Notes under the pieces: generated by a model
The model's input: only the letters and a program-made list of their open reading frames with translations
Told to the model about the DNA's origin: nothing
Databases searched by the model: none
Part shown: in pieces, positions 38,401 through 50,880 of the stretch
Numbering within the stretch: position 1 is the stretch's first letter
Layout: the number at the start of each line of letters is the position of its first letter
Assembly: GCF_008831285.2 (NCBI RefSeq)
Contig: NC_045149.1
Coordinates: 10,194,417-10,258,416, forward strand
DNA length: 64,000 nucleotides
Origin: Nymphaea colorata
Taxonomy: Eukaryota; Streptophyta; Magnoliopsida; Nymphaeales; Nymphaeaceae
Direction: 5' to 3'
Made by a program: the position numbers and the translations under genes

Positions 38401-40213
38401 GAAGGAGAAAGAGAGAGAGAGAGAGAAGATAAAACCTGACTTCTCTAAAACGTAACACTCTAACTACCATATCTGTCTCCTTATTGAATGTTAGACAATG
38501 AAAGTTCACTGAGGGGAGATACACACAGAAGTCAGGGTTGTTAGGATTGTTGAAGTCAGGATATAGTTTCCTCAGAGACACAAATCTGCTGCACAATTCG
38601 CCATCTAGCATTTTTAACTTTTCACTTTTTAACAAATTTCCATATAAGACTTGGAATGACAGAAAATATACAGATTCCTCCCAAAAAGCAAGACCATAGC
38701 TTTTATTTAAGCCCATTACTTGTCTACATTCTGTCCAATCAGCTGGGTTAGAGAAGTTGAAAGTTGCAGTGGGTGGGGAAGGAAAGGGACCACCACTACA
38801 ATACGAGGCCCTTGTTGCCTAGGAAAAGCTCTTTTACTTGATGAACACACAATGTGCACTTCAAATTTTATGATCCTACAATGCTAAGACAATTGATTTT
38901 CTAACCCCACCTAAGTACTATAGCATCATTAAAAAGGGGGCTTGCCAGGGCCTGTGCACTCACTTGCCTAGGTGCACTTGTCATGGCTAAGCAGAATAGC
39001 AGGAAATTTATTGAAGCACAACAACGAAGACACATTGATGTATTCCCTTAACAAGAAAGTAGGTGATAGGAAATGTTTTCAAGGTAACAGACAATTGAAC
39101 TGGGACAAGAAATGGTTTAACTGTTCCCAAATTCATGCGTTGAAATGTAACAAAGTGAAAGATGGGTAGCACGCTCTAAGCCCATGTGAAAAATGAATGT
39201 CTTTTCCCATCTAACATTGATTCCAAATCCAATTATGTCCACTTTCCTTGCTTTCTTCAGGGGTACTAATGGTTGGATTTAGTACCAATCTGAGATTCCC
39301 TACATGATTCTATTATATAGTGCATTCACTTGGCATGTCAACTTAAGACGAGGTAGCATCCTTCCCAACCTGACTCTATTCAGAATCCTAACACGTGGTA
39401 AACCTGTTCAATGATTGCACATGGACAAAATCTTCCTGCATGTATACATCCCCAGTTTGTGAATTCATCTAGAGTAACTTCAGGGCTTCCAGTAACAGTG
39501 TTATTCTCCTCTTCATCTCTTGAGTCAGTTTTTGTTGGTGAAAAATTTTAGTTTCTTGTCTTGAGTGAAACAGTGACAGACAGAAGCGTCTTTGGAAATG
39601 TGGACACCATATGAGAAGCTTCCATGCTTTTGCTTCTGGTCCTTACTTTCTCCTTTCCTTGTTTTCAAATTATTGTATGCATATATACAAATGGATTGGT
39701 GTAGCGGGACAGTTTTAGCAGTCAAACTCAAACGTGTATTCAAGGTTCAATTCCTATGGGCACCAACAGTTGCACAACTCAAAGCTTAGTTTACATTCCA
39801 GGATTGGGGGAACCTATAGAAGACTGTTACCACTACTCTCATGATGGTTTACCTCTCCAAGAAAAAGTGTTTTATTTGTACATCCTGTTGCATAGACTTT
39901 TGCCACCATGAAAATGCGTTCATCTTATGCCCAAGACGGATCCAAATCCATCTCAAACCGACACCCAGACCCTAGATCTGTAAATAAGGCCAACTGGACC
40001 CAAAATTGGATTCAAAACCCAAGAAGGGAGGGTGAAAAACCCTAGGCACCCCGGGGGTTTGTACAGATCTCTCTCTCTTCTTTTTAAACTGATCTAAACC
40101 CTAGGGCTTCATGAATTAATCTAGGCCATTCATCTTGAGCTAAGGAATAATCTATTTAAACCTCAAGAGGCCCCCCAAGAGAGGCATGCCACCAACATCC
40201 TTGGATCCATTAG

Positions 40214-40265
<52 letters not shown>

Positions 40266-43183
40266 TTCTCTCTCTCTCCTGTTTTCTCACACATCCCTCT
40301 CTTTTCTCTCACTCCCTCTTTGCTTCTGTAATCACCATATGCTATGTCAACAGCATTGTCGAACATAAAAGGCATAAGGTCAGGATCATATTTTTTAGTT
40401 TTAGGTAAACGTTTCAAGAATGCATAAATGTAAGACTATGGTAATTTAAAATGCCATGTGACACTGCCTCCATCATCCTAGAGCCTTGTTAAGATGACCA
40501 AGTATGAGATAGTTCCCTACTGTAATGATATGGAGACTTTAACTTTGAAATGATTCCTCACATTAACTCACAGTCATTGAGGATTCTAACCGTACACATG
40601 AAAAGGTTCTAAATAATGGACTATCAAGAGAATTGACATGCAAAGTTAGACTCCAATTGAAGCAAAAGAAAATTTCTTATAAGCTTCCTGTTGATGAACA
40701 GGATCTCCTAGAATTACTTCTCCATGACTTCTTTTCTTTACTGGTGAACGGAAGAGGGTAACATTATTAATTAGGATTAAAAGTTACACCTAAGATAACA
40801 TACTATTATTCAGCAGAAGGAGACAGACAACAATTTCATTGAAAACAGAGAAAGTACTATACAGGAAGCAACTAAAAAATTAGTTTCAGTTATACAAACA
40901 AATTGTAGATAAGAGATCATACAATAGAACGTTCAGATCATAAAAAATTCCAATTTAACTAACCTGACAGTTTCCATCACCTTGCACCTTAACTTCCGTC
41001 AAATTATACAGCTGCAATCTGTCAAACAACACAAAACCATCTTGTTTAACCATACATAATGATTGCAAAGGTTGCTACCTTGAGATGAAATGCTGAAGAT
41101 GCAGAGATGCCTGAATCATCTATGCTATAAGTTTCTCTCAAAATGCAATTTGAGTATGTTCTTGTGACAAAAAGGCACATGAGCTGAGAGAAGGCCAAAT
41201 ATAAGATGGTTTTGAATGTTCTTAGATCCTTATCTTCACCCTTTCCACTCTGAATTAGCCAAAAAATCACCACGTCCTCCACAAACACAGAAAAAAAAAG
41301 GAAAAAAGAACAATGTTTTAGTCTGATTATCTAAGAATCTGAGGTAAGAGTCAGATTGAAGGTTCCAAACAACCTCCAAAGAAGATTAAGTTGATGTCTG
41401 TCTATAACAATCATGCCTCTAACATGCCGAGAGCCTCCACCTCCACTAGATTCCCAGGACTGCCACTAAAGACTTACTTGTTTCCTAAGAGAAATAATCT
41501 GGATTCTGCAAAAAATCACTGTATCTTACCTGTCCAGCAGCCTTTGATGATCTGAAGTAGCTTCATCAGTAGAAGGAATTTCCCCATTAATCTTAGGAAC
41601 GTGCTGGAAAAAATTGATGGTTCGCATGAGATAAAATAAGATATTATTAAGTGTAAATATAAACAGTAACCAACAAGAACAAAAATAACTGCAGTAGAGT
41701 TCCAAGAACATATGAACGCAACATATCAAGCAAGCAAATTCATAGCATCAAGAGAGTCCAGTACGAGGGTATAATGGACAGGTAGGCTCATAGGGCTAAG
41801 TTTTCATGGGCTTCCTAAAATCAGTTTCCCCATCCTTTCGAAAATTTTAACCATCACATGAACTGAATAGAACAAGGCAAATTCAGATGTACATATAAAG
41901 AAGTTATTTCTTGCATAGTTCCTAACTTCCTACACCCACTTCTTTCTGGAGTAGGCTATGCATACGACAAACAATTCCTTCAGATTAGGGTGGATATCAG
42001 GCTGCAATAGTTACAGCTGATTGACTACCATAACAAACTAATCCCCTGAATCAGCAACGATTATGCTGGGATAACTGATAACGTTCCTGGCTTCCAAAAG
42101 TAGCACTTGCCTTCTTCAGGTTGAACTGAATCCCAAATACATTTTTATTTTAATTAACAATATTTAAATTATTAACAACCAAAAGACCACAAGAATATGT
42201 TACTTAGAAAAAATAAAAATAAAAATATGGCTTTTTATTTATTAAATAATGGGCATCATAAATAAATATATATCATAAGCACAGTTAACCAAAAGAGCGC
42301 AACATCTGACCCAAGACCACAGATATAATTAAGCCAGGAACCTTTTGAATCTTATCAGGCCTGGTCTGCAATTTGATACCAAGCCCAGCCAGAAATGGGT
42401 CAGGTATCCAACAAACCAAGGTGTGCAGCTTGATGCCAGCTTATCTCAGATGATGTAACTTAAATGAAAATGTAGTGAACTAGAACCAATCAAAGAGCCA
42501 GAGTTTAACAAAATAATTCCTGAAATATGCTGCCTATCACTATCAGCTTGCTATCTGGTAAAACATAAATACAGTGAAAAAATTTTATGATACAATTATG
42601 AAGTGCTTACAGCAATAGGTATCATATGATTTAACCTCCTCCAGAGTTCATCATCCCATGCTGAGCATGCGTCTGTCATTTGAAGGGAACCATAATAATC
42701 TTCTCCATCACACAATTTTGTTTCAGTACTTGAACTTGAAGTAGGTGGCTCAAACTCTTTGTCTTGATCAGATCCTGCAGACAGTGATAAACCAAAATTT
42801 TTTAATGGACTCCAAGAAAGACCACCAGATTAAGTGCAACTGATTAGCATTAATAAAGCACCTGAGCTAGAGTATGCCATGGAGTGGGCAATCCAATCTT
42901 GTGCAAGAAAAGATTCCTGTTGATGTGCTTCACTAGAATCTCCAGAACCAGAAGCTTCAGTGACAGCAAGTTGGTTTAACTCTTGTTGAAGGGAATATGC
43001 AAGTAATTCATCGTTCTGTACGTTGTCATGGTTGGTAAGTTGAAGCTCCCTGGGAAATTGCTCAATATAGAGGGTTGGTTCATTTTGAGAACTGAAAAGG
43101 CATGCTGGAGTCGGAAAAGGATAAGGATCACCCAGGATTTGGAGACCCCAAGATTCAAATGGATCGGTCTCATAAGTAACCAT
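34068..43183 (-). CDS. OTU-domain cysteine deubiquitinase (plant OTU9-12 group)
   Basis: OTU proteases remove or trim ubiquitin chains. Minus-strand coding exons by homology and phase: 43183-42862, 42774-42611, 41603-41530, 41018-40964, 38094-38020, 37885-37812, 37705-37657, 36833-36749, 34462-34406. They join in frame for 318 codons. The N-terminal part (about residues 1-185) is acidic and poorly conserved. The OTU domain follows: VKVQGDGNCQFRALSDQFYR contains the catalytic Asp-Gly-Asn-Cys, then YRTPEHHNFVRQEIV, YAGYVPMAYGDYIEKMS, DGEWGDHVTLQAAAD and ICVFTSFKDTCIIDI. FWAEVHYNSIYPEG carries the catalytic His. All catalytic residues are present, so the enzyme is probably active. The end is uncertain: a 29-nt exon at 34096-34068 behind TTTGCAG fits the phase and would end the protein GDRAGHFMKL, but the family tail was not found. 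The start ATG at 43183 opens the conserved N-terminal exon; a 5' UTR intron is possible. Confidence 0.88.
35391..35420. repeat. (AT)n microsatellite in an OTU intron
   Basis: A simple AT repeat in the 2.3-kb intron before the last recognised OTU exon. Confidence 0.85.
35609..36291. mobile_element. hAT-like GAGCTCG-family element in an OTU intron
   Basis: The left end is TAGGGATGTTCATGAACAGC. The right end, read on the minus strand, is TGAGGATGTTCAATGGGTTG. GCTCGGCCAGCTC and CTCGAACTCGAGCTGAGCG sub-terminal motifs follow. The interior (35740-36160) has no transposase. An 8-bp flanking duplication is not convincing. It is about 680 bp and sits in the intron 34463-36748 of the OTU gene. Confidence 0.45.
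38373..38426. repeat. AT/GT and GA simple-repeat cluster in an OTU intron
   Basis: Adjacent short AT, TG and GA runs, with AAATA-type repeats just before them (38335-38370). They lie in the 2.9-kb OTU intron 38095-40963. Confidence 0.75.
40216..40263. repeat. (CT)n microsatellite in an OTU intron
   Basis: Twenty-four uninterrupted CT units, followed by shorter CT-rich runs to about 40320, in the OTU intron 38095-40963. Confidence 0.9.
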
Positions 43184-44880
43184 TACTGGTTCTCAATGTC
43201 AAGCCAAGAAAAGAGCTGCAGTTGTCCCTTAGATGATCAATTCTTTTGCAGTCACTCAACATGAACGACCAAGAGCAAGCAGCACCACTCATGAGCGTTC
43301 AAAATATCTTGTTTGAAAATATGGTTCTAAATCCTGTCCAGTGGAATGACTAAAATTGTCCAGCAACACCTAGCGATAAAGCAAATCTATTTCAGTTACA
43401 AAAAAAAAAAAAGCCAATAGAAAAATGTTCCAAAGCAGCAGCTTATTGTCAGCATATATTCAAGTAGTGGCTTTAAACAAGGAACTCCACCGAATCTTTT
43501 GTCATTGAATCTCGACAAACATACGATATTGACAAAGAAAGAAACAGAACCAACTCCATATGGTCCACAATGGTACCCACTTCACCAACAAAGAAAAATA
43601 AGGATTTGGAGATCGACTTTCCATATGGACGGGGTCATGATCTAACATGAAGCTACAAGTCATCACAGATCACTAAAATCTTCTCGCAAGTGCATTCAAA
43701 TTGAAACCTATTCAACATCAACTTCTCAAATACCTCAGTTGAAAGAGCCTTCTTCTCCTTACTCACAAAGTTTCCATTCTAACTACAGCCCACGCACGTG
43801 CTCTAGATCCTTGTTGCTGCTCATACTTCTTCATTAATGGCAGAAAATTCCGTAACCGTAATAAAAAGTACTTGAGAAAAATGTCGGCCTGGATAACTCC
43901 ACATGCAAATTTGTCACCGATTCAGCTTCAATTGATCAATTACCAGATTCACTAGCGCAGTTCCATTCACTGCTTCTACTGATAACAGTCTCAAAGACGT
44001 CCATATCAATAATCTTGAACAATCCAGTAACAGAGATGCAACCACCACATCATAAAGAAAAGTAGAAAACCGCTCAACCAGACGATGAAGAAGATAAAAA
44101 TAAAAAACAGAACCAGTTCCCGTTTCAAGCTTCCACAGAGAAACAAACATCACAAGCCCCCTCAAGAGTGCCTTCAACTGAACCGGATCATTCAGGTGTT
44201 CAAATCCTAGAAAAACTAGTAACTTAATTTTACCATAATTACCGCAAAAATTAACCAACAAATTTTACGACCACCATGGCGGATTCAACTATTTATAGGC
44301 CAGAAAAAACAAAGATGAATCATATCGTTTAATACAACACTGCTGATTCAAAGAACAAAAAACAAAAACAAAAAACAAAAGAACGTTTATAAAGGGCATC
44401 CGAACAAGGCCAAATAGCTTACAATTTCAAAAGACACGATTTAACATCCAGAAGAACGAAAACGCGTTATCATCAAACTCCAGACGAACTCACCTCCAGA
44501 AAAACAAAGCCACGCCCCTCCACAGATATGAGGACCAGAAGAGGGTCAGCCATGGAAGTGAGCATGCGAGGGAGAGAACGAGGCACTGACAGCTGACATC
44601 AACGGAGTAGAACGGCCGTCTTTCTGGCGCCGGGCGATCCCAGCCGTCGGATCTCGAATGTTGCATCAAAATGCGGGCCAATTTGCCACATTCCAGGCGA
44701 TCTCGGCCGTCGAAAATTATCCCAATGGACGGTTGGGCGGCGGCGAAGAACGAGGTATCGATGGACACGTGGCGGGCGACGGATGGGTGGATTTAGCAAA
44801 TCGTGACAGAATAAAACACGCAAGTCGCTGCTGACGGGAAGGGGAGAAAATGCATCCCACGTGTACGGGGTTTTGTCAAT
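43184..44880 (-). promoter_or_regulatory. OTU gene 5' flank with two G-box/ABRE-like sites
   Basis: This is the region upstream of the OTU start codon. Two ACGT-core elements stand about 92 bp apart: ACACGTGGC at 44765-44773 and CCACGTGT at 44857-44864. CACGTG G-boxes of this kind are bound by bZIP (ABF/GBF) and bHLH (PIF) factors, and paired copies often act together in ABA response. Between them, 44580-44770 is GC-rich with several CCGTCGGATC-like blocks. The transcription start was not located, so assignment to the OTU gene is inference from position. Confidence 0.45.
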
Positions 44881-46676
44881 GCCGGTACGAGGCGATAAAC
44901 GTCTCTAAAAAAACGATACAGATAGCCGATACGTATCGGCCTCATTTGATTTTTAATTTAAATTAAGCTGAGCATCGGAACCATCAGGTTCGACCTGGCG
45001 CCTAACTTGCAGTCAGACCCAACACTTAAAACCGAATGACTCGATTAAATTTAAATATATATATTTTTAATATAAAGTAATATATAAATATAATTAATTA
45101 TAATAAAATAATATAATTATATATATAAATCAATAAAATATATACTAAAAAAATCAGTCTTTGTTTGGTTGACCAGGCCTTTTTTTTGGGGCCAAGTTGG
45201 GCCGAGTATCTGACCCAACGTCTAATCTTAATTTAAATTGATAAAAATTAAAAAATATATAAAAATTAGATTTTCATGTTCACCTGTAAGGCTGGACATT
45301 AGGCTTGGGTTGAGCCAGACCCTTACTATTAAAATGAGCTCAGGCTATTGACTTGAGTCGTCGGGTTTCATGATGAATTAGATTCAGTTGATTTTAAAAA
45401 TAATGTTATTATTTTTTAATTTTTTTATTAAAATTTAAATTTTTTTATTAAAATTGAATTCAGCCCAATGGAACCTTGAGTAAACTCGAATTGAACTTTT
45501 GAGAGTCAGGTCAAGGCCTGATGGATCAACATGGGCCTCAACCTAAGGCTCACCCAACTCGACTTAACTCAAATTCTCAGTGATTAACTTGTCAATCGGG
45601 TTGGATTAGGGATGGAGTCAAGAATTAATTTTTGAGGACTGAATAGACATGTTTTTAAAAAAAAAAATAAAAACTCCATTACGAATTTAAAAACCATATT
45701 TTTTTTCTTGTTTTATAATTATTAGCAAACTTAAAAAATAATTTTATTACCTAAATTATTAAGCTTAATTGGGTTGAGGGCGGTGGCTGAGAAGTGAGAA
45801 GAATAAGAAAAAGCGATACGGATGATGTGTATCGGCGATTCGCGTTTTTGTAGGGACTGTTGCGAGACGTATAGGATGACGCAAGCTGTCACGCGGTTGA
45901 TGTTGACAAGGAGGAGGACATATCACATATGGTTGGATCCCAACAAGATTTTGCGCAATAAAAAACTACAGGAACTCTGTCCTCAAAATCATTCATTTCC
46001 CTTTTTTATCTCTTAAATGAATGGCTACCTAGCGTTCAGTACAGGACGTGCATACTGTCAAACTGCTTTTTAACATACTTTTTTTTTTTTTTTTGTCTGT
46101 GTTCATTTTTTCATTTTTTTCTTATAATAATATATTTTATTTTCGCTTACTATAAATTTATATAAAAATAATTTAAACACTCGGTTCAAGTTTTAAAAAA
46201 TCTTAAAAAGGAGGTTTGATTTTTTTGGGCTTCGTTCCTCGGGCCCGGCCGGCCCTGGGTTGGAAAAAACCTACCTTGGGTCAGGCCCAGAGGCCAGCTC
46301 GGCGGTGGCCTGGCCCGTTAAGCCTATTTAAATTAAAAAATTAATTTTTTTAATTTTTTTGTTTTAATAATGTATATTTATTATTAATAAATATATTTTA
46401 TATTAAAAAATATTTTATAATAAAAAATTATTTTTTAAATTTTTGTTAGTTTTTGAAAGTAAATGATGAAGGCAAAGAATAGGAGGAGAAAAGAGGCCGA
46501 AATGGGTCCGACCCAATAAAGAGTTGGACTTGCATCGGTTCAAGTTCGTGATTGTTGCTTGAGCTTGTTCGACACTCGCCAAGCTCAGGCTTAATTCGGC
46601 CAAGCTTGATTAAAATAAAAATAATAATTTTAATATAAAATAATATATAAATATAATTTAATTATATAAATATAAA

Positions 46677-46713
<37 letters not shown>

Positions 46714-48269
46714 TTAATAGTAAAACTTATCGAGTCGACCGCCCTTTTTTATTGGTGCCCAGGAAACTTTGTGCCTTAACTAGAAAAGGAGAGGTGAAAA
46801 CGTCCAAATCAATCAAGATTAGATCATATCCTTTTTTTTATTTTATGGTGATGCTCATTGATTGCATTAATCTTTATCATATGTGTCCCTAATTCCTTGC
46901 TTGCAACGCATACAAAATGTGGCATATAGCGGCTGGTTGGCAACGGCAACGACTTGTTTTATTAGTTCGCTTCAAAAATTACGATAATCATAAATCTAAT
47001 TTAATCTTTGAAGCAAGTTTATAAAATAGTAACAAACTGTTGTAATTGTCAAACACTTATTAAGATCCATTTCGTAATAATAACAACATGTTACCGTCTA
47101 CGCCCAAAAAATCAAAACAATTCATTGAACACTTTTAAAATTATTATATGAATCTTCTCTAATTTTGGGGCAGATAATTGAAACCAAACATATTGTTACC
47201 ATTACAAAAGGCCCCCTTAAGGCCCTTTACCAATGGAAAGTTGGAAACAATTTGTTATATGCATCAATGTTACATGAATCTAGTTCAATATTTGAGGCAT
47301 ATTCATTAAACTGTACTAAACTGCTATTGTTGCCAAACAGATCGTTAGATAATGGGAACATTAATAAATAATTATTCCACGAATCCAAACATTTCTATTC
47401 TTTGGGGCATATTCATGCAACAGTTAAATATTACAATTTTCATTACAAATATGTGGCATACTAATGAAACAATTTGTTACGCTTCTTGTTGCCAAATGAT
47501 AGTTAATCTATCGATAGTACTATTAACATAATCAACATCCATTCAGTGGCCAACCATCTCAGATTTGGAGTTCTTTGGAATATTTTAAGAGTTTTTCTAT
47601 TCAAATTAATTTTAATTTTTTTCACAAATAATCAAGTTTTTAGTAAGTTAAATTGCTAATTAAACCCTTGTACTCGATAGCCCCGTCTTTTATGACCTAC
47701 ATTGTTTTAAACTTGTACCTGGAGTGGTGTTCATGGAAGAAAGTACACTTTGATGGAAGTGAGAATCATTTTGTGGGCAACATAAAAGTAAAACCTTGTG
47801 GTTAATAATCTTTCTCCGATCGTTATCTGCAACTAAGTCAATTCCCAATTAACTACTATGGCCCACCTCCTTTGAGGTTGACGTGACTTTTATTCTCTGT
47901 CTCTCTCACACACACACGCACATATATATATATATATCTATGTATATATAACTAAAACTTCAAAATCCATTTGCTAAAAAAAGACCACAAGCACTCAGCC
48001 ACTCACTAATGTCAACATAGTAACTGTTTTTAGCGACAAATATATATATATATAACCCTCTTATGAATTCTTTAGGCGATCAAGTATATGGAGAACATAC
48101 AATAAAAGCTAAGTTAAAAATATAGAAACTAAGCAGTATCTTGAAGAGAGAGGGGGAGAGAGAGAGCTGTAACATAAAATCTTAACATGAACATGCATTC
48201 AGTATTTCAGTGTCCAAGATTTGGGTGATCTTGAAGGCGTTTATTATGCAAGATCATTCCACATGCAGC
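44881..48269. other. AT-rich intergenic repeat region
   Basis: There is no gene. It holds an inverted repeat related to the GATACG element (44895-44945 and 45805-45875) and GGCTTGGGTTGAGCC-like and TCGAGTTCA-like transposon scraps (about 44960-45600, 46230-46320, 46500-46610). An (AT)n tract lies at 46681-46706. The rest is low-complexity AT-rich DNA. Confidence 0.5.
46681..46706. repeat. (AT)n microsatellite
   Basis: A simple AT run in intergenic DNA, extended by imperfect AT-rich sequence on both sides. Confidence 0.8.
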
Positions 48270-48585
48270 CCCTTATGTGGTTTCCCATTTAAGTACCGAA
48301 GCCGAATATCGAGCACTCGCAAAAAACCCTTTAGATGAAATATTTACTACAAGAACTTCGGCATGCAACCCACTCACATCATCCCAACTATTTGTTGTGA
48401 CAACATTGGCGCAACGTGTCTAGCATCTCCTTCAGCTCTCCACTCAAGAACCAAGCATTTGGAAATTGATCTTGTGTTCCGTCGTGAAAAACTTACAAGA
48501 CAACAATTTCATATCTCCACCAAGGACCACATTGCTGATATTTTTACTAAATCATTGACAAAAAAACAGGGGCGAAGCAAAAAGG
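48270..48585 (+). mobile_element. Ty1/copia RNase H terminal fragment
   Basis: The plus strand reads APYVVSHLSTEAEYRAL, then after a frame change CCDNIGATCLASPSALHSRT, KHLEIDLVFRRE and HIADIFTKSLTK. This is the conserved C-terminal end of plant copia polyproteins: the RNase H SSTEAEYRA and CDN boxes, then HIEIDxHFVRE and ADxFTK. Only this end survives, with one frameshift and no visible LTR. Confidence 0.8.
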
Positions 48586-50519
48586 AGACCGAATTAAAGT
48601 TTCTAAATTTTGATAAGAACTGAAATATCATTTTTCAAAACTTTTATATAGGACAAGTGAAATTTTCTAAAATTTACATAAAAATTTCTCTCTCTTTTTT
48701 TTTTGAGAAGGAGCGAAGGCACCCTGCGGACCTCCCCTTGGCTCGTGTGTCATTTTTTTTTCTCTTCCCCTTGGCTCGTGTGTCATTTTTTTTCCTCTTC
48801 GTAGATGTAGTAGACATAAATGGTTAAACGGACATGAACCGGAAAAATATGCGCTACATTTAATGCAAAAAGCATTTTTTTTCACTGAATACTTGAATTA
48901 CGCAGGTAATAACATCTAACTGTGGCCTCACAGACAGTATCCCAATCAAGGGGAGTAGTTTGGTGTTATCAAAATATTTCTAATTTTCACGGACACAAAA
49001 GAAAGAAAGAAAAAACAAGAAGATTTTGAGTGAGAAAGAAGTTAAAAGGAAATTAACTATTTTTTTTGTTATTTTAAAATATATAAAATCCAAATTGACT
49101 GATGTGAGTTGCAACTTTCAGCACGTCTTTACTTTAGAAAATATGGTACCTGATGTTGATTTTTGAGTGACGAAGAAGATTAATTATATCACCAAATTAT
49201 AGAAAAGAAAGTTTAAAAATAATAAACCATGACTGCCCATGTCATGGTTGGGCTTAAATGATATTAACGAGACAAGGAAAAGGCATGCCTTTTATGCACA
49301 ACCAATCACATGCAGAGCCTTTTAAATGAAGCCCTTCATAAATAAGCAAGTAAATTTTAGTCAATTACGTTATCGATAATACACATTTATTTCCCAAAAG
49401 AATTATTTTAGCCATAAAGTTTGCCTTGTCTACAATTCAAGGACGCCCCTTGTGCGGTGTCGGATCCTTTTTATTTATTTATTTATTTTTTTAAAAAAAA
49501 GGGAATCGGGCATTCAACCTCTCCGGCACCCTGTGGCCACCGCATGGGAGGAGGCCTTCGCCGGAGCTTCCTTTCATTTTTTATTTATCGTTTGCATGTT
49601 TAGAAATGAGTCGAAACGAGTTCCACTTCATAGGTTTTTTGTTTTTTCACTTAATCTTTTCCCTTTTTTTTTTTCATCTGCTTTGCATTTTCATAATATT
49701 TTTCTTTCACTTCATAATTTGAAGAAAATGGATAAGCATCACCCACGAGATTAATTAGCATGGAGATTGACAGAGAAACAAAAAGAAAAATGTGTGAATG
49801 AATATTAGATTATGAAAATGCCAATCACCATTCTTTTCTTACTTTTGTTTCAACTATCACTTACAATGAATCAAATGGCGATTCAAAGGATATCCAAGTT
49901 ACTAGTCATTTTTTTTTAAATAACGTCATACGAATTGCATCAAATTCCTGAAGTAACCGGAGATCTCTTATAGCCGGAACATAGACGTGGACTTATTCAC
50001 ATAAAATGACACGAGCTATATGTTATGGCTTCACTTAACAAGTTCCCTTCTTTCAGAAAACAAGCGAAAAGTGACAGCCGTTACTTCGCAAACTTATTTA
50101 ACGCCGCATAAATTAGAAAGAACGTGTTATTTTGGAATGCAAATATGATATTTCTAGGTCTTCGAACATGGTGATGTCGGCATGCAAGAAAATGAAGCGA
50201 TAAGATATTTCCAGATCTTGAAACATGGTGATAAAAGATACTCAAAAGATAAGAAATTCAGAAATCAACCCCACACGTTAGACGAACCATTTCTTGTCGA
50301 CTAAGATACCAAACTTGATTTGACCGATATACAGCATTTTCTTTTACCATTATCTTGCCACGGCATAAATTCTTTTTTGGAACGTTGTTTCACCATTGAG
50401 TCCTTCCTTCTTGAGGCCGCAAAAGTTAAAAAAAGTTCATGAGGCAACCAACTCTTTGAAAAAAAAGGCTGGCCTGTGTCACATACTTGCCAAACAAGCA
50501 AGTCATGACCAGTACTCTT

Positions 50520-50566
<47 letters not shown>

Positions 50567-50611
50567 TAAAGTGAGACTGAACTTTCAACTCCATCTTCGA
50601 TAAGATAACCC

Positions 50612-50648
<37 letters not shown>

Positions 50649-50880
50649 TAAAGTGAGACTGAACTTTCAACTCCATTTTCGATAAGATAACCCTTTCTAG
50701 AATAGAGATGACGACTATACAACAAAAAATAGCAAGAAGAAGAGAGAACGAAAGAAGAAGTAGGTGAGACCGTGAGAGACTGAGAGGACAAAAAGAGGGT
50801 AAGAAAACTAGACTAAATTTTCATATCTTTTTGCTCACTTTGTAATTTACCAATTTTGAAGCAAAGAAAGTGATTATGAT
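48586..50880. other. Intergenic DNA with tandem duplications, no gene seen
   Basis: A 33-bp unit containing CCCCTTGGCTCGTGTGTCAT is repeated at 48734 and 48767. The larger duplication at 50521-50694 is listed separately. No coding region is recognisable. Confidence 0.5.
50521..50694. repeat. Tandem duplication of an (AT)n plus unique-sequence unit
   Basis: Two units each consist of an AT run followed by about 51 bp starting AGTCTTAAAGTGAGACTGAA. The AT runs occupy about 50522-50562 and 50614-50643. The unique parts differ at about one or two bases (CCATCTTCG versus CCATTTTCG), so the duplication is recent or under exchange. Confidence 0.8.

Noticed and set aside
38225..38716. 163-codon minus-strand frame inside an OTU intron
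   Set aside because: It lies within a well-defined intron, ends in low-complexity Tyr/Ile-rich sequence from AT repeats, and matches no family I know.
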